A stretch of DNA of 64,000 nucleotides from NCBI GenBank assembly GCA_044227925.1, contig JBGAVW010000011.1:1-64000 (forward strand), read 5' to 3'. Below the pieces are notes generated by a model that did no database searches, was not told where the DNA came from, and saw nothing but the letters and a program-made list of their open reading frames with translations. Made by a program: the position numbers and the translations under genes. This DNA comes from JADJLQ01 sp044227925 (GTDB lineage: Bacteria; Bacteroidota; Bacteroidia; Chitinophagales; Saprospiraceae). Positions 56,104-64,000 of the stretch are shown piece by piece. Position 1 is the first letter of the stretch. The number at the start of each line of letters is the position of its first letter.

Positions 56104-56604
56104 TTAATGGATGACGGTTACTTTATCATTCAATCTGATGGTACCCGGTTTTAATACTTTACAGGTAATGCCTCCATGACCTCTCATTGCATTGTAGCCA
56201 CCCCTGCCCAGGGCGTCTTCCATTTTGCTACATGGATGGCAATATCCTGTCATTTCCAATAGGGCATCGCCAATAGCTATTTTATTTCCTTTCAAGGCAT
56301 TCAGATTAATACCTTTTACCACTATATTTCTCCTAAGCAAAGCAGGATCTATAGATTCTTTATTCAGAAAAGAAGCCACCGCATGGATATGTTCATCCTG
56401 AATTAAAGTAACTGATCTTGGACCATCCGGTTTGCCATTATTGTACCGGTCATCTTCCAAACCACCCATTTGAACTATTACTTCATCTATTACTTTCATT
56501 GGCTGCTTTGACTTTATCCTTACCCCAATCCAGCGTACTTCACCAGGTTGGATAAAATTAGTAAATAACGAATGAAAAGATTTTTCTTCAGCAGGTATTT
56601 GCAT
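56104..56604 (-). CDS. MOSC-domain protein
   Basis: This is a 166-residue single MOSC domain. GGLEDDRYNNGKPDGPRSVTLIQDE is the N-terminal part and LRRNIVVKGINL follows. The conserved Cys is in TGYCHPCSKME, and GHGGITCKVLKPG closes the fold. MOSC proteins carry sulfur or the molybdenum cofactor and are linked to N-hydroxylated-base reduction. It probably heads the MOSC-SGNH-kynU operon. Confidence 0.9.
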   Translation of the reverse strand: MQIPAEEKSFHSLFTNFIQPGEVRWIGVRIKSKQPMKVIDEVIVQMGGLEDDRYNNGKPDGPRSVTLIQDEHIHAVASFLNKESIDPALLRRNIVVKGINLNALKGNKIAIGDALLEMTGYCHPCSKMEDALGRGGYNAMRGHGGITCKVLKPGTIRLNDKVTVIH

Positions 56605-56707
56605 TCTTCAAAGATCAAACAATTAGTTAGCAATTCCAATATACCTTGAAATTATATTCAGATCAGCCCTTTTACAAAACAATAAAATTTTAATAGCTTT
56701 ATCCCCG

Positions 56708-57298
56708 ATGGCGCAAAGTATTACAAAAGCTGAACTAAAAAAATTACCCATCATACAATATGAAAAAATCAGATCGTATTTAAAAACAGGCGACCTTTTT
56801 TTCAGCTCCGGCAGTTATGCTTTTTCGGGCATCATTCAGAACCTAACCAATAGTGTTTGGAGTCATGTAGCTGTAATCTATAAAGACGAAGAGCTTGGGC
56901 GAGTGATGTTGTTGGAAGCGGAGCCTTATATAGGTATCCGGCTAATCCCACTTTCAAAGTATCTGTATGATTATAATGGAAGAAGAAGGCCGTATAAAGG
57001 CCAGATCGTAATAGCAAAATTGAAAGAAGAGCTTCCAAGGGAAAAACTTAACAGAGGAATCAGTTTTGGCCTGGATGAACTAACCCGTCCATACGACAAC
57101 TATGAAATTTTACGTATTATGATCCGAATCCTTCTTCGGATAAGTAAGAGGGAAAGAAACAAAGCTTATATATGCAGTGAATTAGTCAGGGATATATTTG
57201 CAAAATCAGGTATGGTCATTCATTACAATGACACTTATGTCAGCCCGCAGCAGATCTATAAAGACGACAGAATAGAAATGAAATACAGATTATTATAA
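56708..57298 (+). CDS. YiiX/YebB-like permuted NlpC/P60 hydrolase
   Basis: This is a 196-residue protein of the YiiX-like (permuted papain-fold) group. It has YLKTGDLFFSSGS, NSVWSHVAVIY with the active-site His, LLEAEPYIGIRLIPLSKYL, and the catalytic Cys in AYICSELV. Members are proposed to hydrolyse peptide or lipid amide bonds. No signal peptide is clear, so it may be cytoplasmic. The upstream gene reads in the opposite direction (103 nt apart). Confidence 0.82.
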   Translation: MAQSITKAELKKLPIIQYEKIRSYLKTGDLFFSSGSYAFSGIIQNLTNSVWSHVAVIYKDEELGRVMLLEAEPYIGIRLIPLSKYLYDYNGRRRPYKGQIVIAKLKEELPREKLNRGISFGLDELTRPYDNYEILRIMIRILLRISKRERNKAYICSELVRDIFAKSGMVIHYNDTYVSPQQIYKDDRIEMKYRLL

Positions 57299-57318
57299 TT
57301 CTATATAAAAACCCGGAT

Positions 57319-58680
57319 TTACGGCCTGATCACCGTGCCGTCTTTCCTTCTGGTCGTTCCCCAACTGTAGTCAAATGCCGGTCCATCGGGAAATGGAAAT
57401 TTTGCGGCCACTTTTTCATCTATATCCATACCCAGTCCCGGCTTTTCCTGTGCATACATATATCCATTCTTAGTTTCGGGACATCCGATGAACACCTCTT
57501 TAGTATTTTGAGGAAATACATAGCCTTCATGCACTCCGAAATTATAACTGCATAGCTCCAATGCCAGCTGAGCAGCGTGAGCTACCGGCGATGCATCACC
57601 CGGGCCATGCCATGCTGTGCGCACACCAAAATATTCAGATAATGCCTGTACTTTTCGTGCAGGACTAAGGCCGCCAATCTGAGAAATATGAATTCGAATA
57701 AAGTCAATAAGCCTGTCTTTGATCAATGGTAAGTATTCTTGCTGAGTATTAAACAATTCTCCCATGGCTAAGGGCACACTGGTCTGTTGTCTCAACAATT
57801 TAAAATGATCATTGTCTTCCGGTGGGAATGGGTCTTCTATAAAATAAGGATGATATTCTTCAACTGCTTTGCACATATTGATGGCGGCATTCAGCGGAAT
57901 GCGTTCATGCACATCGTGCAATAGTTCAACTTCTTCACCAAATTTGGATCGTATATGCTCAAACATTTTTGGTACAGATCGCGCATATAACATTGGATCA
58001 AATATAATCTTGGGATCCGTAGGTCCGGCTTGCTCAGGAGGCAAGCCCACCGAACTGGCTGGAGTACCTGTGGCTCCCCTTGCACCATAGTTGGCATTTC
58101 CTTTCTGCCCCATCTGTATCCGTACATGTCGGTATCCATTTTGTATCGCTGCAGCTACTTTATCATCAAGCTCTGCATATTCCAGTCCGGATGCATGGTA
58201 ATACAAATCTGCACCCATGCGTACTTTACCGCCTAATAATTGGTAGAGTGGCATATTAGCACGTTTAGCTTTGATATCCCATAGTGCAATATCTACACCT
58301 GACATAGCATTGAATAATACCGGGCCATTGCGCCAATATGAACTAACGTAGCTGGATTGCCATATATCTTCAATTTCGTCTACATTTCTGCCTATGAGAA
58401 ACGGCTTTAAATATTTTTCCAGCGCCGTTGCCACCACATACGCTCGCTGGGTAAAAGTTGCACATCCTATTCCATACAAACCCGGCTCGGAAGTCATGAT
58501 TTTTACAACCACCAGTTTTATTCTATCCGGAGCAGTAAGTATGGTTTTAATATCGGTGATTTTTACCGGGCCTTCCGCATTGATTTTGGGGATCGTGCTT
58601 TTATTTTGGATTTCAGTTAGTGGAATAGCCATAGCAGCTGGTACAGCAGCTATATTTTTTAATAGATTTCTTCTATTCAT
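57319..58680 (-). CDS. Tat-exported ManD/RspA-like dehydratase (enolase superfamily)
   Basis: This is a 453-residue protein with a twin-arginine signal (MNRRNLLKNIAAVPAAMA). The enolase-superfamily fold matches the D-mannonate dehydratase (ManD/RspA) group. It has NAMSGVDIALWDIKAKRANMPLYQLLGG, metal ligands in LLHDVHERI, FIEDPFPPED and MGELFN, and the His of AWHGPGDASPVAHAA. LHDVHERI supplies the Asp-x-His pair seen in ManD enzymes. It should dehydrate a sugar acid such as mannonate. Export makes it unlike cytoplasmic ManD, and the true substrate is open. It stands alone here. Confidence 0.87.
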   Translation of the reverse strand: MNRRNLLKNIAAVPAAMAIPLTEIQNKSTIPKINAEGPVKITDIKTILTAPDRIKLVVVKIMTSEPGLYGIGCATFTQRAYVVATALEKYLKPFLIGRNVDEIEDIWQSSYVSSYWRNGPVLFNAMSGVDIALWDIKAKRANMPLYQLLGGKVRMGADLYYHASGLEYAELDDKVAAAIQNGYRHVRIQMGQKGNANYGARGATGTPASSVGLPPEQAGPTDPKIIFDPMLYARSVPKMFEHIRSKFGEEVELLHDVHERIPLNAAINMCKAVEEYHPYFIEDPFPPEDNDHFKLLRQQTSVPLAMGELFNTQQEYLPLIKDRLIDFIRIHISQIGGLSPARKVQALSEYFGVRTAWHGPGDASPVAHAAQLALELCSYNFGVHEGYVFPQNTKEVFIGCPETKNGYMYAQEKPGLGMDIDEKVAAKFPFPDGPAFDYSWGTTRRKDGTVIRP

Positions 58681-58818
58681 GATTATTCAAATTTTATCTG
58701 GTAGGCTATAAATCTAATGAATTGTTCTGAATTGGCATCCACAATAAGTTTCCGGGCCAATTCTTTTTTCTGAGTTGCGAATTACTAATTTTATGATTAC
58801 AACGTAAAGATAAATTTA

Positions 58819-61224
58819 CTAAATGCTCATTATTGCTTTGAAATAATCATCGATTGCTTTATCCTCTCCGGAACCATATACTGATTCATTAAAAGATTTA
58901 TTCCCTTTGGGCATATCGAGGCTTAATTGGATTAATTTAAATAAATCCTGCCTTACCGGATCAAAAGGGATGAGATTTGTCGAGATGGATTTTAAAAACG
59001 CTTCATTCCTGTTTTCAAATACATTGGTAATGGTTGGAATACCCGATGCAGCAGCCTGAAAAGCTACTACTCCCGGGTGAGCAGAATAGATAAGGGAAAC
59101 AACCAAATCGCAAGAACAAATGATTTGAGTATAGTCATCATATGGCAATTTACTGGTAATCCATATTTTATTATCATTTTGAGTATACGAATAAGATGTA
59201 GCTATGGTGCCGATCATGTAGATTTCGTATCCACGATACTGATTACAAAAAGAAGATACTGCAGTGTAAATCAATGGTGCCAGGTTCCTGCTTTGAAATG
59301 ACTCCGGTCTGTAATAAAAAAAGAGTTTTTTAGATTTGTCCCCGTTTATATTCCATCTAACTATTTGGGGTGAGGTAATGTAGACATTTGCTGCCCCGGA
59401 AAGCAGATGTCTTTGTTCAAAAAAGTGTTTTAATACTTTTGTAGAAATTACGATGTGCTTCGATTTGACTATGGCCTGTTCTGCCAGGATATAGTCTGCA
59501 CCATATGGAAAAAAACCAGCTTCGTGTTCCTGACAATAATAGACAGTATGATCGTAGTCATCATACATCTGTATAGCTTTGTGAAACAACTGATGATTAA
59601 AAGCAACAATGATGTGCGGCTTGGTATGAATAGCCGTAAGCTGACTCATATGTATTACTTCGACTGTCGGAAGATGCCTTTGGGCAATAACAGCATCGTA
59701 CTCATCAGACTGAATTCCAAAAGTTACCCGATCGAAAAGAGGAAATACCATTTTAAAATCCCTGAAAAATTCAGCGTACCCTGCAAAAAACAAATCTTCC
59801 TGCAAGTGGTGAATCAAAATTAAAAGCCAGGTGTCTGTTGATTTGGGAAGATGACTAAGATCCGGTAACTGTTCAAGATATGGCTTATTAAATATTGGGG
59901 CAAAATTATTTTGACCAATCTGAGGTCGTATGTTAAATCTTGTTTTAAGGTCGTTATTGCTCCATATCCTGCCTTCACCTCTGCCAAATAAACAGAAATG
60001 AATATATCCTGCAGGAAATGTTTTATGATAAACCATGTGAGCAACATCCGGATGATGGCTTAGATAAAATGCTTCATCAAAATCAATTTTGCCGGATTTT
60101 CCTTTTTTCAGTTTATCCACCTCCTGTTCAAATTCTTCAAAAATTAATTGATGATGATATCCCGAATTAAGATATGCATTATACATCATTTTCCGGGAAA
60201 AGCCGGAGTGGGTATGACTTAAAATTCTAATGGTATTTTTATCGAAATAGGTATTGAGATCAAGGGGATTATTTATCTGTATTACTCTATTCTGTGTACT
60301 TTTTAATAACCCATTTCGGCCTATTTTAACCCAATCAAAACCTGCTTTTTCACAAACATGAAAATACATTCTTTCTATAGCATGTGCTATTGTACCATCT
60401 TCCTGGTTATATTCCGTGGGAAAATCTTCTGCTTTCAACCCTGCATTCAACAATGGCATCAATGCTTTCGTCCTTGCCCAAAACATAGATCCTGATGGAA
60501 AATCGAGATATTGATTGATGTCCAGTTTGATTTTTAACTTTTGCGCCAATTTCCGGGCTAGTTTAAAATTATATCCCCATCCCAGGCTGATCCGGACTCC
60601 TTCAAAATGCTGTGGAGCCACAATGCCTATATTGGGATTTTGATTAAAAATTTCAAACACAGAGTTTACTATTACAGAGGATCCCAATAGTGTTTCCAGG
60701 AGATAATGCCTCCAGCCATCCAATCGGCTGCCGTATGGCGATTTTTTTGAATGGAGGTGCAATACAAAATCATAGCGGGTATAGATATCTTTAAAGCAAA
60801 TGAGCTTAGGGGCGATGTCCCGGCCGCGATTGGGTACAATTCTGATTTCTGAATTTCCTTTCTGCCAATTTTTAAGCGAAAGCAAAAGCAATTGTTTTTT
60901 TTCTTCAGTATCAGTTGAAATGTATAGATCATAAGCAAACGGGATGACGGATAAATAGTGTTTAAATTCATCTATCATATCTTCATAATACATATGACAG
61001 ATTACAGCAAGCCTGGGGATGGAAGAAATCTCAGGTGCATAAAGAAACGGCACTTCCAGGGCATGGTCTCCAAAAAGTGGGGCGAAATGAGGGCGATCCA
61101 CTATTACTAATTTATTACTTCGGACTTTTGCCCGCAATTGCCCGGATATGGTCCACCAGATAAGCTGGGCTGTCTTTCTCGCAAACTTTCTAAATCCAGG
61201 ATATTTATAGTCTATTTCGCTCAT
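58819..61224 (-). CDS. Dual-domain glycosyltransferase (RgpF-like plus WsaF-like)
   Basis: This is an 801-residue cytoplasmic glycosyltransferase. The N-terminal half (about 70-330) resembles RgpF rhamnan-synthesis proteins: VPNRGRDIAPKLICF, FVLHLHSKKSPYGSRLDGWRH, GIVAPQHFEG and YLDFPSGSMFWARTKAL. A middle linker includes DFDEAFYLSHHPDVAHMV. The C-terminal half (about 460-800) looks like a GT-B fold with LFFYYRPESFQSRNLAPLIY and HPGVVAFQAAASGIPTITNVFENR, as in WsaF-type rhamnosyltransferases. It probably adds sugars to a surface polysaccharide that is exported by the ABC system encoded 1.8 kb away. Confidence 0.82.
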   Translation of the reverse strand: MSEIDYKYPGFRKFARKTAQLIWWTISGQLRAKVRSNKLVIVDRPHFAPLFGDHALEVPFLYAPEISSIPRLAVICHMYYEDMIDEFKHYLSVIPFAYDLYISTDTEEKKQLLLLSLKNWQKGNSEIRIVPNRGRDIAPKLICFKDIYTRYDFVLHLHSKKSPYGSRLDGWRHYLLETLLGSSVIVNSVFEIFNQNPNIGIVAPQHFEGVRISLGWGYNFKLARKLAQKLKIKLDINQYLDFPSGSMFWARTKALMPLLNAGLKAEDFPTEYNQEDGTIAHAIERMYFHVCEKAGFDWVKIGRNGLLKSTQNRVIQINNPLDLNTYFDKNTIRILSHTHSGFSRKMMYNAYLNSGYHHQLIFEEFEQEVDKLKKGKSGKIDFDEAFYLSHHPDVAHMVYHKTFPAGYIHFCLFGRGEGRIWSNNDLKTRFNIRPQIGQNNFAPIFNKPYLEQLPDLSHLPKSTDTWLLILIHHLQEDLFFAGYAEFFRDFKMVFPLFDRVTFGIQSDEYDAVIAQRHLPTVEVIHMSQLTAIHTKPHIIVAFNHQLFHKAIQMYDDYDHTVYYCQEHEAGFFPYGADYILAEQAIVKSKHIVISTKVLKHFFEQRHLLSGAANVYITSPQIVRWNINGDKSKKLFFYYRPESFQSRNLAPLIYTAVSSFCNQYRGYEIYMIGTIATSYSYTQNDNKIWITSKLPYDDYTQIICSCDLVVSLIYSAHPGVVAFQAAASGIPTITNVFENRNEAFLKSISTNLIPFDPVRQDLFKLIQLSLDMPKGNKSFNESVYGSGEDKAIDDYFKAIMSI

Positions 61225-61311
61225 GTCCGAATTTCAATTAATAAAATAGATTTAGGCTGAAAATAAAGTATTTCTTTCCAATCATACCCGGGATAAAACA
61301 GATGTATTTTT

Positions 61312-62148
61312 TTATTGCACTTTATTTTCTTTCCTTATTACCACTATGTCCTGGAAACTTAAATACTCTTTTCTTCCGCTCCAGGATCCATAATTAAATG
61401 AGTCGATACCAAAATCATATTTATTGAAAAGATTTTTAATTTTTTGCTCATCATACGCTACTGCCGCCTCTGGTACTGCAGCATTGTCTACACGACAGTC
61501 TTGATATTCAAATGCAAATGTAAATGTACTTTTCCCGTCAGCTATGAGTGGATATACTGAATCATTAAGTATAAAAAAGGTTACCAGGCATCGGCCACCC
61601 GGTTTTACTGTTCGGGCCATCTCACCAAGGTAATTTTCGACTTCAGTCGGTAACATGTGGGTAAACACCGAAGTGAGAATTATAAAATCAAATTCGTTAT
61701 CCGGATAAGGAAACCTGTAATCTACCCCTTTATACTTACCGGAAGGATTATAACAGGAATTGAAAATATTAGCCAATTGAAAATGAAAATTTGGAAATCG
61801 AGGCGTAATATTGGATTGGCTCCACGACACCAGCTCTTTTACAATATCAAAGCCTTCATAACTACCCTGTTTATTTAAATACTTAGTTAGTGGTATGGCC
61901 ATACGACCCACTCCGCAACCTATGTCCAGGACCCTATCACTGGGTTTAAGGTAGGCTAGCTCAATAAAGTAGGTAAAAAACAAGTTTCCTATCTCAAAAT
62001 AATCACCTCCCCCTACGAGATCGATAAGATGTTGAGGCGGTTTTTCAATTTCTGTCCCTGGCATTGCCTTTAATTGGCTGATTTCTGATTTGTAAATCCC
62101 TTTTTTCAAATGTGAATAAATGGTTTTTAGCCAATATATTAATGACAT
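61312..62148 (-). CDS. Class I SAM-dependent methyltransferase
   Basis: This is a 278-residue methyltransferase. The SAM-binding motif I is VLDIGCGVGRMAIPL, followed by a motif with Asp in YEGFDIVKELV. FDFIILTSVFTHMLPTEVENYLGEMARTVKPGG is motif II-IV. It probably methylates a sugar or glycolipid, since it lies in the polysaccharide cluster. It ends 87 nt before the glycosyltransferase gene on the same strand. Confidence 0.9.
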   Translation of the reverse strand: MSLIYWLKTIYSHLKKGIYKSEISQLKAMPGTEIEKPPQHLIDLVGGGDYFEIGNLFFTYFIELAYLKPSDRVLDIGCGVGRMAIPLTKYLNKQGSYEGFDIVKELVSWSQSNITPRFPNFHFQLANIFNSCYNPSGKYKGVDYRFPYPDNEFDFIILTSVFTHMLPTEVENYLGEMARTVKPGGRCLVTFFILNDSVYPLIADGKSTFTFAFEYQDCRVDNAAVPEAAVAYDEQKIKNLFNKYDFGIDSFNYGSWSGRKEYLSFQDIVVIRKENKVQ

Positions 62149-62323
62149 GTTATATCAATCTTTTTAAATGAATGCCTATAAATAGTAAATATAAGCTTAA
62201 GATCTCAGGTTGGGAAATACGCCAAGCCCGATCAAACCGTAGAAATCTTTTTATCTTCACTTTTTTAAAATAGCATTGATTACTATTCTCCGGATTTTAA
62301 AATGAGATTGCATTTTACTTTTC

Positions 62324-63019
62324 ATGTTTCCAAGTGATTCAGCCACCAACTATTATCATCAGCATCGATATGATCAAATGTCTTGTCGAAATTTACCCTA
62401 TATAGATCGCGCTGCCGTAATCATTGAATCCCGTGATATGCCGGTATTGCCCTGGACCATAAATAATATTATTTATTTTACCCAATGGCCGGTTATAGTA
62501 TACCATTCAAAATTAAACGATCAGTATCTGCAACGACTTCATCTTAAAAGTAAAATTGAAATCAAAACTGATTTTACTATAGATGATTACAATGAACTAT
62601 TGGTATCCAGGGCATTTTGGCAATCATTGCCTCCTTATGTATTATTGTTTCAGACGGATTCATTTATGATCAGATCCGGTATAGAACCGTTTAAAAAATA
62701 CGACTATATTGGTGCTCCATGGACACGAAAAAATTTGAAATGTTTTTCCATACCTAAGAACATTGGTAATGGAGGCTTTTCTTTACGGCGAAGAGATAAA
62801 ATGCTTCAAATTATAGATACCTGCCCTTATCAAAAGGGGATAGCTGAGGATATTTATTTCGCACATGGTTTTAATCAGGTAAGGGGCAAGTTGCCTTCTC
62901 TATGGATGAAAAAGAGATTTAGTGTGGAGCATATATATTATAGTAAGCCCCTGGCAGTACATGCACCATGGTTGGCATTCGATGAAAAGAAGTTGAATAA
63001 ATTGCTTCAAGGCTCCTAA
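62324..63019 (+). CDS. DUF5672 family protein (glycosyltransferase-like)
   Basis: This is a 231-residue protein with DUF5672 features: AAVIIESRDMPVLPWTINNI, VLLFQTDSFMIR, KYDYIGAPWTRK, GNGGFSLRRRDKML and AEDIYFAHGF. The D-containing segment and GGFSLR loop resemble GT-A glycosyltransferases. It sits inside the polysaccharide cluster but reads against its neighbours, ending 2 nt from the ABC ATPase gene end. Function is inferred from the family and the locus. Confidence 0.82.
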   Translation: MFPSDSATNYYHQHRYDQMSCRNLPYIDRAAVIIESRDMPVLPWTINNIIYFTQWPVIVYHSKLNDQYLQRLHLKSKIEIKTDFTIDDYNELLVSRAFWQSLPPYVLLFQTDSFMIRSGIEPFKKYDYIGAPWTRKNLKCFSIPKNIGNGGFSLRRRDKMLQIIDTCPYQKGIAEDIYFAHGFNQVRGKLPSLWMKKRFSVEHIYYSKPLAVHAPWLAFDEKKLNKLLQGS

Positions 63020-63021
63020 CC

Positions 63022-63831
63022 TTATCTTTCTGTTTTGGAGCTTAAGTCATCGGTATATCTTTTAATCACCTCCTTTATCTTTCCATTGAAATGTATCTTT
63101 CCGTTTTTTAGATAAATTCCATGTGAACACATCCGCTCTATAGTAGGCAAAGCATGACTTACATATATAATGGTCCGCCCTTGATCATGACAGATCTGTT
63201 CCATTTTAGAAAGGCATTTTTGTTGAAACTCCTGATCACCTACTGAAAGAATTTCATCCAATATTAAGATGTCCGTTTCCAAATGTGCTGCCACCGAAAA
63301 AGCAAGCCTTACATACATACCGGAGCTGTATCTTTTTACTGGTGTGTCAATATGTCGCTCTACACCTGAAAATTCTATGATTTCCTTTAACCTCGAATTC
63401 ACTTCTTTTCGGGTCATTCCTAATATAGCGCCATTCATGTAGATATTTTCTTTCCCGGTAAGCTCCGGGTGGAATCCCGTACCTACCTCCAATAAACTGG
63501 CGACACGGCCATTGATTTTTATTTCTCCCGTGGTCGGATTGGTAATGCGTGATAACAACTTTAATATTGTGCTTTTACCCGCTCCATTCTTTCCTATGAT
63601 ACCGAGAGATTCTCCTTTTATTACTTCAAATGAAATATCTCTTAATGACCATATGAATTCCTGATGAGCTATATTGATTTCGTTTGTCTCCATGACAGTG
63701 GTAAATGGATCATCCAGTCCCCGGACCCGGTACCACCATCGATTAAGATCCCCATGCAAAGTCCGTGTACCTACCGTACCCAGACGATATAGCTTTGATA
63801 TGTTATTCACTTGGATGGCTACTTCTGACAT
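63022..63831 (-). CDS. ABC transporter ATPase for polysaccharide export (Wzt/TagH-like)
   Basis: This is a 269-residue ATPase. Walker A is GKNGAGKST (80-88), the signature is YSSGM (168-172) and Walker B is ILILDEILSVGD (D192, E193). VGTGFHPELTGKENIYMNGAILGM is the typical segment of O-antigen/teichoic acid exporters. It energises export of a lipid-linked polysaccharide. No C-terminal binding domain is fused, so it exports an uncapped or generic glycan. The permease gene (partial) lies 23 nt upstream. Confidence 0.93.
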   Translation of the reverse strand: MSEVAIQVNNISKLYRLGTVGTRTLHGDLNRWWYRVRGLDDPFTTVMETNEINIAHQEFIWSLRDISFEVIKGESLGIIGKNGAGKSTILKLLSRITNPTTGEIKINGRVASLLEVGTGFHPELTGKENIYMNGAILGMTRKEVNSRLKEIIEFSGVERHIDTPVKRYSSGMYVRLAFSVAAHLETDILILDEILSVGDQEFQQKCLSKMEQICHDQGRTIIYVSHALPTIERMCSHGIYLKNGKIHFNGKIKEVIKRYTDDLSSKTER

Positions 63832-63854
63832 GGCAATAGGTATTGCTTTGATTA

Positions 63855-64000
63855 TTAAATATTATCTATAAAATGTTTTTCGGTTTTATTAAAAATAATT
63901 ATACCAATGGTTAATGTTATAAAAGTAAATACGGAGGAATAGACTAAATCATAACCGTTTACCGTGCCGGTTCCAAAAATGGAGTACCTGAATGTTTCGA
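63855..64000 (-). CDS. ABC-2 type polysaccharide export permease, C-terminal fragment
   Basis: This is a partial gene cut by the window end. Reading from base 63998 leftwards gives 47 residues and a stop at 63855-63857. The fragment contains FRYSIFGTG, a hydrophobic segment (SSVFTFITLTIGIIIFN) and ends KTEKHFIDNI. This is the usual C-terminus of Wzm/ABC-2 permeases (FN-x-TE-x-x-F-x-D). It directly precedes the ATPase gene by 23 nt, as in Wzm-Wzt operons. Confidence 0.8.
   Translation of the reverse strand, partial: ETFRYSIFGTGTVNGYDLVYSSVFTFITLTIGIIIFNKTEKHFIDNI

Noticed and set aside
1..64000. RNA genes, CRISPR arrays, prophage, IS elements, replication origin
   Set aside because: I looked in all gaps and saw no tRNA-like cloverleaf, no regular short repeats with spacers, no transposase or integrase, and no dnaA-box cluster. 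Small RNAs cannot be excluded by eye.

Overview
The window is a stretch of chromosome from a member of the Bacteroidota, most likely a free-living polysaccharide-degrading lineage such as the Saprospirales/Chitinophagales group. The evidence is AT-rich DNA, two proteins with C-terminal Por/type IX secretion sorting domains (43319-42801 and 49091-46185), two 7TMR-DISM sensor proteins, LytTR and LytS-like signalling, DUF2851 next to lpxK, weak Shine-Dalgarno signals, and Bacteroidota-like promoter elements (TAnnTTTG). Placement below phylum is inference. About 56 protein genes are present, two of them cut by the window ends. I see no rRNA, tRNA, CRISPR array, prophage or intact insertion sequence.

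Layout. 1-5955: two tandem, related sensor histidine kinases; the second (1685 aa) carries five ~190-residue tandem sensor-like repeats. 6067-8106: a GH30 lipoprotein glycosidase and a VTT/DedA membrane protein. 8496-15534: a tight four-gene operon of a bicovalent-type flavin oxidase, a 7TMR-DISM adenylate cyclase, a stand-alone homologue of the N-terminal half of VioB/RebD (violacein/indolocarbazole enzymes) and a propeller-like lipoprotein. This is my best candidate for an undescribed system. 15810-17584: a LytTR regulator with a receiver-fused LytS-like kinase. 17722-26174: mostly hydrolases (alpha/beta hydrolases, class C beta-lactamase-like, MBL, D-aminoacylase-like), OsmC, YCII and a probable nucleotidyltransferase toxin-antitoxin pair.

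26415-30609 is a branched-chain amino acid operon, leuC-leuD-[DUF2683-like antitoxin/YoeB-like toxin]-cimA. The last gene has the pyruvate-pocket residues of Leptospira citramalate synthase, so LeuCD probably serves both leucine and threonine-independent isoleucine synthesis. 30722-40659: Dabb protein, enolase-superfamily enzyme, RtcB, sugar isomerase, EamA transporter, NUDIX, RNase HII, rhodanese, DUF2851 and LpxK.

40734-43319 is a three-gene cell-surface operon (T9SS-sorted protein, outer-membrane barrel, stalk protein with 20-residue repeats). 44711-52669 holds plant-polysaccharide enzymes (SASA esterase, T9SS-exported GH9 cellulase, GH127 arabinofuranosidase). 52772-56604 is a MOSC-SGNH-kynureninase-radical SAM run. 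58819-64000 is a surface-polysaccharide locus (dual-domain glycosyltransferase, methyltransferase, DUF5672, Wzt/Wzm-type ABC exporter). Four sugar or sugar-acid enzymes scattered through the window share twin-arginine signals, pointing to carbohydrate chemistry in the periplasm.
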